From an uncultured Eubacteriales bacterium (GTDB taxonomy: Bacteria > Bacillota > Clostridia > Lachnospirales > CAG-274): 10,265 nucleotides of DNA. The stretch spans positions 1 through 10,265 of the forward strand of contig CABVAP010000081.1 in the NCBI GenBank assembly GCA_902496345.1. Direction: 5' to 3'. The number at the start of each line of letters is the position of its first letter. The stretch's first letter is position 1. This document shows positions 6,183 through 10,265 of this stretch, one piece after another. Made by a program: the position numbers and the translations under genes. The notes under the pieces were generated by a model, which saw only the letters and a program-made list of their open reading frames with translations, was not told where the DNA came from and did no database searches.

Positions 6183-6223
6183 AAAAAGGGTATGTATAAT
6201 GAAAATTATGCGTACTCTTTTTT
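6183..6223. terminator. Bidirectional terminator-like hairpin with GAAA loop
   Basis: The 17-bp stem 6184-6200 (AAAAGGGTATGTATAAT) with 6205-6221 (ATTATGCGTACTCTTTT) has three G-U pairs on the plus strand and a GAAA loop (6201-6204). It is followed by T to 6223 and preceded by A on the other side, so either strand gives a terminator shape. No gene lies between it and the terminator at 6092-6137, so it may be left from a lost gene or end an opposite-strand transcript. A smaller hairpin, GTCAAC / GTTGAC (6150-6168), precedes it. Confidence 0.5.
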
Positions 6224-6264
6224 CATGCAAATCAAGTTACACATTATCAATATTCTATTTCTAA

Positions 6265-6285
6265 AATTAATCAGTACTTCCCTAA
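6265..6285 (-). mobile_element. Solo end of a family-B/IS5-type element
   Basis: AATTAATCAGTACTTCC (6265-6281) is the family-B right end with one change in its 17 bp, followed by CTAA (6282-6285), the same target tetranucleotide seen at the 6585-6746 copy. No partner end is found to its left, and only part of an element seems to remain. Confidence 0.45.
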
Positions 6286-6289
6286 ATAT

Positions 6290-6451
6290 GAAAAGCCCTA
6301 ACCAAGTTGTAGCAGAATATTTGGGAGTAATGTAAATATGGTTAAGGGTGTTCAACATAGAATTCTGAACGCCCAAAAACAATTATATTTTTTAAACCTT
6401 TCAAGGTCAGGTAGTATTTTGCGTTGCAAAATCTCCACCTTACCCTTGACA
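6290..6451. other. Gene-free stretch with three consecutive hairpins
   Basis: No ORF or RBS supports a gene here. Three foldable units follow one another: CCCTAACCA (6296-6304) with TGGTTAAGGG (6339-6348); GGGTGTTCA (6346-6354) with TGAACGCCC (6366-6374), a 9-bp stem with one G-U pair that competes with the first for its GGG; and a long imperfect hairpin from TCAAGG (6401) to CCTTGA (6449) whose tip is ATTTTGC / GCAAAAT around GTT. It could be an unrecognised structured RNA, regulatory DNA or the subterminal part of a lost insertion sequence. I cannot assign it. Confidence 0.35.
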
Positions 6452-6471
6452 GAAAAAAGTGTAACCAATTA

Positions 6472-6499
6472 TTGACACTTTAACACTAATAAATATAAA
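6472..6499 (+). promoter_or_regulatory. Probable promoter of the BMP-MCP operon
   Basis: A perfect -35 TTGACA (6472-6477) and TATAAA (6494-6499) are 16 nt apart. Nothing between here and the lipoprotein start at 6790 looks like a terminator apart from the inserted miniature element. The transcript would have a leader of about 280 nt containing that element. Confidence 0.5.
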
Positions 6500-6535
6500 A
6501 AAATTTAATAAATACTATATTTTTTTTAAGTTACA

Positions 6536-6544
6536 TGTTATAAT
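6536..6544 (+). promoter_or_regulatory. Alternative extended -10 promoter of the BMP-MCP operon
   Basis: TG (6536-6537) one base before TATAAT (6539-6544) is an extended -10 without a recognisable -35. It lies 41 bp before the miniature element and would also transcribe through it. Confidence 0.4.
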
Positions 6545-6584
6545 CAATATAAATAGGGTTTTATAGACAAGAAATGATATCTAA

Positions 6585-6746
6585 GGAAGCACTGATTAAT
6601 TCGCCAAAACAAATTCGGAGAAAAATTTTTCTGTTTCAAGAAAGCAAAAACGCAGGCTTAGTCGGAGCCTAAGTCAAGTTTTTACTGACGCAGAAACGGG
6701 AAAATTTAGCCAGAATTTGTGAAGTGCTTAATTAATCAGTGGTTCC
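6585..6746 (+). mobile_element. Miniature inverted-repeat element, family B copy 2 (162 bp)
   Basis: The ends GGAAGCACTGATTAATT (6585-6601) and AATTAATCAGTGGTTCC (6730-6746) are inverted repeats differing at one base, flanked by an exact CTAA duplication (6581-6584 and 6747-6750). The central hairpin is at 6655-6675: GGCTTAG, loop TCGGAGC, CTAAGTC. The block TGACGCAGAAACGGGAAA that follows is shared with family A. The element ends 43 bp before the BMP start codon, between it and both promoter candidates. Confidence 0.8.
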
Positions 6747-6789
6747 CTAAATGTATATTGTAATTATTTCTGCAGAGGAGGAAGGGTTC

Positions 6790-7941
6790 ATGAAAAAAAT
6801 GAGATTTATTTCAGGCTGTGTTAGTATAGCACTTTCGGTAATAATGCTTTTAACAGGTTGTGGAGAGTTAGACAGCATTGATGAGGTTGTTCTTGACCTT
6901 GACGGAACTATGTATGACACAACTGACAAGGAGAAAGAAAATAAAGAAGAGGAAATAACAGTTGCTTTTATTTTTGATGGTTTGGTTAATGACGGCGGAT
7001 ATACCCAAATGCATAATAATGGCAGAATTGAGGTCGAAAAAATGTCTGGGGTAAAAACTATTTATAAGGAAAATATAAAGGATGATAAAGATGAAACAGA
7101 AAAAATATGTGAGGAGTTTATAAAGAATGGTGCAACAATTATTTATGGTACAAGCTTTGGTCATTTAGAAGGTATGGCAGAATCTGCAAAGAAACACCCT
7201 GATATAAAATATATTCATTGTAGTGGAAATATATCAACCAACAATATGAGCTCCTTCTTTGGAAAGATATATCAAATGCGTTATCTTACAGGTATTGCAG
7301 CTGGCTCTAAGACTCAGACCAATAAAATAGGTTATGTAGCTGCATATCCTATCCCCGAGGTTATAAGAGGTATTAATGCCTTTGCCATAGGTGCAAGAAG
7401 TGTAAACCCTGATGTAGTCGTTGAGGTAGAATGGACATATACTTGGGATAATGAGGAGTTGGAAAGGAAAACTGCTGAGAAGCTTATAAAAAATGGTGCA
7501 GATGTAATAGCACAGCATCAGAATACAACAGGCGCTCAAAAAGCAGCTGAGGCAGCTAATATATATTCTATCGGCTATAATAGAGATATGAGCTATGCTA
7601 ACCCTAATCAGCTTACCTCAGCTATATGGAATTGGGGCATATATTACACTGCCTGCACTCAGAATATAATAGATAATAAATGGAAATCTGAAGTAGAGTG
7701 GCTTGACGCTTCCTCTGGACTTGTTGATATATCACCTCTCTCTGAGGATATTGATGATGAAATAAAGAAGCTTATCGAGAGCGAAAAACAAAATATAAAA
7801 AATAATAAGGATACTATTTTCAAGGGTCCACTTTATAACCAAAATGGCGAGCTAATGGTTGTGGACGGAGAAATTATGGCAGAGAATGATATCTATAATA
7901 TGGATTGGTTTATAGATTGCGTTAAAGGTTCTATTAATTAA
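6790..7941 (+). CDS. BMP-family (PnrA/Med-like) substrate-binding lipoprotein
   Basis: The 383-aa product is a secreted lipoprotein of the basic membrane protein family, periplasmic-binding-protein type I fold, whose known members bind nucleosides or purines for ABC uptake. MKKMRF and a hydrophobic stretch lead to the lipobox LLTGC with Cys24 as the lipidation site, then a charged linker to about residue 55. The ligand-binding domains begin with ITVAFIFDGLVNDGGYTQ (56-73). Family-typical segments IGYVAAYPIPEVIRGINAF (180-198) and ADVIAQHQNTTGAQKAAE (237-254) follow, and IWNWGIYYT (279-287) is in the expected place. The start is ATG 6790 (AGGAGGAAGG just upstream) rather than the in-frame ATG 6751, which would put 13 residues before the signal peptide. 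No ABC ATPase or permease is adjacent; a chemoreceptor gene follows after 19 bp, suggesting a sensory role. The ligand is not determined. Confidence 0.9.
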   Translation: MKKMRFISGCVSIALSVIMLLTGCGELDSIDEVVLDLDGTMYDTTDKEKENKEEEITVAFIFDGLVNDGGYTQMHNNGRIEVEKMSGVKTIYKENIKDDKDETEKICEEFIKNGATIIYGTSFGHLEGMAESAKKHPDIKYIHCSGNISTNNMSSFFGKIYQMRYLTGIAAGSKTQTNKIGYVAAYPIPEVIRGINAFAIGARSVNPDVVVEVEWTYTWDNEELERKTAEKLIKNGADVIAQHQNTTGAQKAAEAANIYSIGYNRDMSYANPNQLTSAIWNWGIYYTACTQNIIDNKWKSEVEWLDASSGLVDISPLSEDIDDEIKKLIESEKQNIKNNKDTIFKGPLYNQNGELMVVDGEIMAENDIYNMDWFIDCVKGSIN

Positions 7942-7960
7942 AAATGAGAGGGGTAAAAAT

Positions 7961-10204
7961 ATGATAAATTGGTTTTCGGGCTTGAAAATTAAGGATAAGC
8001 TTTTTATTTCATTTGCTGTTGTAATAGTTATGTCTGTTATTTTCGGAATATCGGCTAGTTATTCAATGGATTTAGTTAGAAAAAGCTACCATAATGGAAT
8101 AAATCAAAATTTTGAAATTGTAAAAAATACTAACACGCTTACAGATAGTATGAATATATATGTATGCGAGCTGAACAGATATGTTCTGCATACTACAAAC
8201 AATTCTGTTTCAAGCGAAATTGAATTGCAACTTAACGAGCTTAGAAAAGTCATAAACGAAAAGCTTGGCTGGTATAATGACTATCTTAAGCAGAAGAATG
8301 CAAAGGTTGAATATATAGAATTTACGGATAAGCTGATAAGCGATACGAAAAAGTATTTTGAAAATACAGATGAAGCAATAGAGCTTGCAAGAAACGGAAG
8401 TACCACAAAAGCCGTTGATGTAATTGATAAAAATGCAGAGCTTAGAGAAGAAATTTTAAAAGGAATAAATATTATATCTAACTCTACAATAAATAGTCTT
8501 ATTAATAATGCTGATATAATAGATGATTTTGCTGTAAAATCATTTATTTACCTTGATATATTCTTGTTTATAATCGTTATGGTTTCCATTTTTATAGTTT
8601 TATTTGTATCAAGAATAATAAGAAAGCCTATTGTCGCCCTTGATAATGCAGCTCTTAAAATAAGCAAAGGCAACTTTGATGAAGCCATCAAAACAGGTGG
8701 AAAAGATGAAATTGGCAGACTTTCAGGCTCTCTCGCTAATATGACAGATATTTTTAAAAGGCTTCTAAGTGATATAGATGATGTTGCAAAAAAGCTTCAT
8801 AATGGTAAAATGGATACAAGAATAGATATTGAAGGCTATGAAGGTAGCTATGGTATTGTTGCTTCGTCTATAAATAACCTTATTAACGAGCTGATTGATG
8901 ACACAGAAGCAGTTATCGGCTGTATAGACGAGTATGCAAAGGGCAACTTTAATGCAGAAATAAAGCAATTTGTTGGAGATAAGACAAAGATAAATACAGC
9001 TATTGAGGGCATTAGAAATAACTTTATATCTATATCTGATAATATAAATAATATGATTAATGCTGCAATAAATGGTAATCTTAACTATGAGATAGATGCT
9101 GAAAACTATCAAGGAGATTGGAACACTATTATAACAGGTCTTAACACAGTTCTTAAAACTGTTAGAGAACCATTGCAAAGTGTTTCTGATACTCTTAAAT
9201 ACATATCCGAGGGCAATTTCAATGTTAAGATAGATAAAGAATTTTCTGGCGAATTTGAGGAAATGAAAAAGAGCCTTAATTCAACAGTAGATACTATATC
9301 AGTATATATTGATGATATTTCAGATATTCTTACACGAATGAGTGAACAGGATTTAAGCGTTAAAATAGAGAAAAACTACATAGGTGACTTTAAAAATATT
9401 CAAAATGCTATTGATAAAATTCTTTCTAACTTTAATTCTCTGCTTACAGATATTGAAGCATCAGCATATAAGGTTGAAAACAGCTCTGTTGATATTTCTT
9501 CTAACAGCAATAAGTTAGCAGACGGCTCATCAAAGCAGAATGACCATGTTAGGTATCTTTATGATGAGCTTAAGACTGTTTCACAAAACGTTAAGGAAAA
9601 TGCAGACAAGAGTGAAAGAGCTAAGTATATAGCACAAAATGCAGAATCGATTGCCTCTGACGGTAACAATAATATGGCAGAAATGCTCTCTGCTATGCAG
9701 GAGATTAGTGATGCCTCTGAGAATATTGCTAATATTATCAAAATTATAGAGGGTATCGCATTCCAGACAAATATACTTGCACTTAATGCTGCAGTTGAGT
9801 CGGCGAGAGCAGGTGTACATGGCAAGGGATTTGCCGTAGTCGCAGACGAAGTCAGAAGCCTTGCAGCAAGAAGTCAACAGGCAGCACAGGACACAAATAG
9901 CCTTATTAGTTCTTCTCTTGAAAAGATAAGTTATGGCTCTGAAATAGCAAATAATACCTCTAACTCCCTTAACGAAATGGTTAGCAGTATAAATGAGATT
10001 GCTTGTCTTGTGAGTGAATGTGCTAAGGCATCTAAGGACGAAGAAGATGCAATAAGGGTAATCAGTAAGAGTGTAGATGAAATATCTGCTGTTGCAGAGG
10101 AAAATAATCTCGTCAGTAAGCATAGCGCAGAAGCTGCAAATGAGCTTGTCAGCAGGGCAAAGATGTTTAATACTGCTGTTTCAAGCTTTAAACTTCGTGA
10201 TTAA
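7961..10204 (+). CDS. Methyl-accepting chemotaxis protein with multiple HAMP-like units (747 aa)
   Basis: Transmembrane chemoreceptor. TM1 spans about residues 14-32, an extracytoplasmic helical region about 33-195 (consistent with a four-helix-bundle sensor), and TM2 about 196-217. HAMP 1 begins at RKPI (221-224). About five further HAMP-like units follow to about residue 492, visible as repeating short signatures: LHNGKMDTRID, YAKGNFNAEIK, AINGNLNYEID, ISEGNFNVKID and MSEQDLSVKIE. The signalling domain has the near-canonical CheA/CheW-binding tip, from EGIAFQTNILALNAAVESA (597-615) to GFAVVADEVRSLA (623-635), flanked by long coiled coils. No C-terminal NWETF-like tether is present; the protein ends KLRD. 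RBS GAGAGGGG lies 7 nt before the ATG, 19 nt after the lipoprotein stop, so the pair is an operon. The likely partner ligand carrier is that lipoprotein (inference). Confidence 0.93.
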   Translation: MINWFSGLKIKDKLFISFAVVIVMSVIFGISASYSMDLVRKSYHNGINQNFEIVKNTNTLTDSMNIYVCELNRYVLHTTNNSVSSEIELQLNELRKVINEKLGWYNDYLKQKNAKVEYIEFTDKLISDTKKYFENTDEAIELARNGSTTKAVDVIDKNAELREEILKGINIISNSTINSLINNADIIDDFAVKSFIYLDIFLFIIVMVSIFIVLFVSRIIRKPIVALDNAALKISKGNFDEAIKTGGKDEIGRLSGSLANMTDIFKRLLSDIDDVAKKLHNGKMDTRIDIEGYEGSYGIVASSINNLINELIDDTEAVIGCIDEYAKGNFNAEIKQFVGDKTKINTAIEGIRNNFISISDNINNMINAAINGNLNYEIDAENYQGDWNTIITGLNTVLKTVREPLQSVSDTLKYISEGNFNVKIDKEFSGEFEEMKKSLNSTVDTISVYIDDISDILTRMSEQDLSVKIEKNYIGDFKNIQNAIDKILSNFNSLLTDIEASAYKVENSSVDISSNSNKLADGSSKQNDHVRYLYDELKTVSQNVKENADKSERAKYIAQNAESIASDGNNNMAEMLSAMQEISDASENIANIIKIIEGIAFQTNILALNAAVESARAGVHGKGFAVVADEVRSLAARSQQAAQDTNSLISSSLEKISYGSEIANNTSNSLNEMVSSINEIACLVSECAKASKDEEDAIRVISKSVDEISAVAEENNLVSKHSAEAANELVSRAKMFNTAVSSFKLRD

Positions 10205-10211
10205 TAAAGCT

Positions 10212-10265
10212 ATGGAAGAATTATTGATTTATATTGAGATGATTGAAGATGTAAGACAGCAGACA
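10212..10265 (+). CDS. Partial ORF running off the window, function unknown
   Basis: An ATG 7 nt after the chemoreceptor stop opens 18 codons, MEELLIYIEMIEDVRQQT, to the window end without a stop. No good Shine-Dalgarno is seen; translation could be coupled to the preceding gene. I recognise no family in this short acidic helical start. Confidence 0.4.
   Translation, partial: MEELLIYIEMIEDVRQQT

Noticed and set aside
6751..6789. Upstream in-frame ATG as start of the BMP lipoprotein
   Set aside because: It has no RBS, lies against the miniature element's target duplication, and would put acidic residues before the signal peptide. ATG 6790 has AGGAGGAAGG and a standard lipoprotein signal.
6868..10123. 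Minus-strand ORFs opposite the lipoprotein and chemoreceptor genes
   Set aside because: They overlap well-supported coding sequence, lack start signals and resemble no family.

Overview
This is an AT-rich window whose strong Shine-Dalgarno sites, short intergenic gaps and gene content (Rpn-type nuclease, BMP lipoprotein, multi-HAMP chemoreceptor, IS231-like and IS5-like elements) suggest a motile low-GC Firmicute, most likely an anaerobic clostridium of the Lachnospiraceae/Ruminococcaceae kind. That placement is inference from gene type and base composition, not from a marker gene.

Layout. (1) Positions 1-2791, minus strand: a large SNF2/RapA-type helicase with its own promoter, followed at the window edge by a five-codon ORF that may be a broken next gene. 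(2) Positions 2847-4264: a gene for an Rpn/PDDEXK_2 nuclease, broken by one in-frame TAA, with its own start signals and terminator, bracketed by two 157-bp copies of a miniature inverted-repeat element (family A). (3) Positions 4325-4661: the start of an IS5-type element, split by a 162-bp miniature element (family B) that left a TTAG target duplication, then four 13-bp tandem repeats. (4) Positions 4712-6137: a 26-nt fragment resembling a tRNA 3' end (T arm, 3' acceptor strand, discriminator A), interrupted inside the T arm by a complete IS4-family (IS231-like) insertion sequence whose transposase is frameshifted near its C-terminus. A perfect hairpin terminator follows. (5) Positions 6138-6750: no gene, but hairpins, a solo element end, promoter candidates and a second family-B copy with CTAA duplications. 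(6) Positions 6790-10204: a two-gene operon of a BMP-family substrate-binding lipoprotein and a methyl-accepting chemotaxis protein with about six HAMP-like units. A further ORF starts 7 nt later and runs off the window.

Interpretation. The tRNA-like 3' end without a 5' half, followed by a terminator, is what the distal (attR) end of an integrative element leaves. Sequence to the left (helicase, Rpn gene, repeats) would then be the mobile element and sequence to the right (BMP-MCP operon) the chromosome. This region was afterwards hit repeatedly by insertion sequences and miniature elements. Families A and B share end sequences, YTAR 4-bp target duplications (three of four copies exact) and a central hairpin whose stem shows compensatory changes, so they look like one IS5-mobilised superfamily. 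One copy lies between the candidate promoters and the start codon of the BMP-MCP operon, so it is probably transcribed in that operon's 5' leader.
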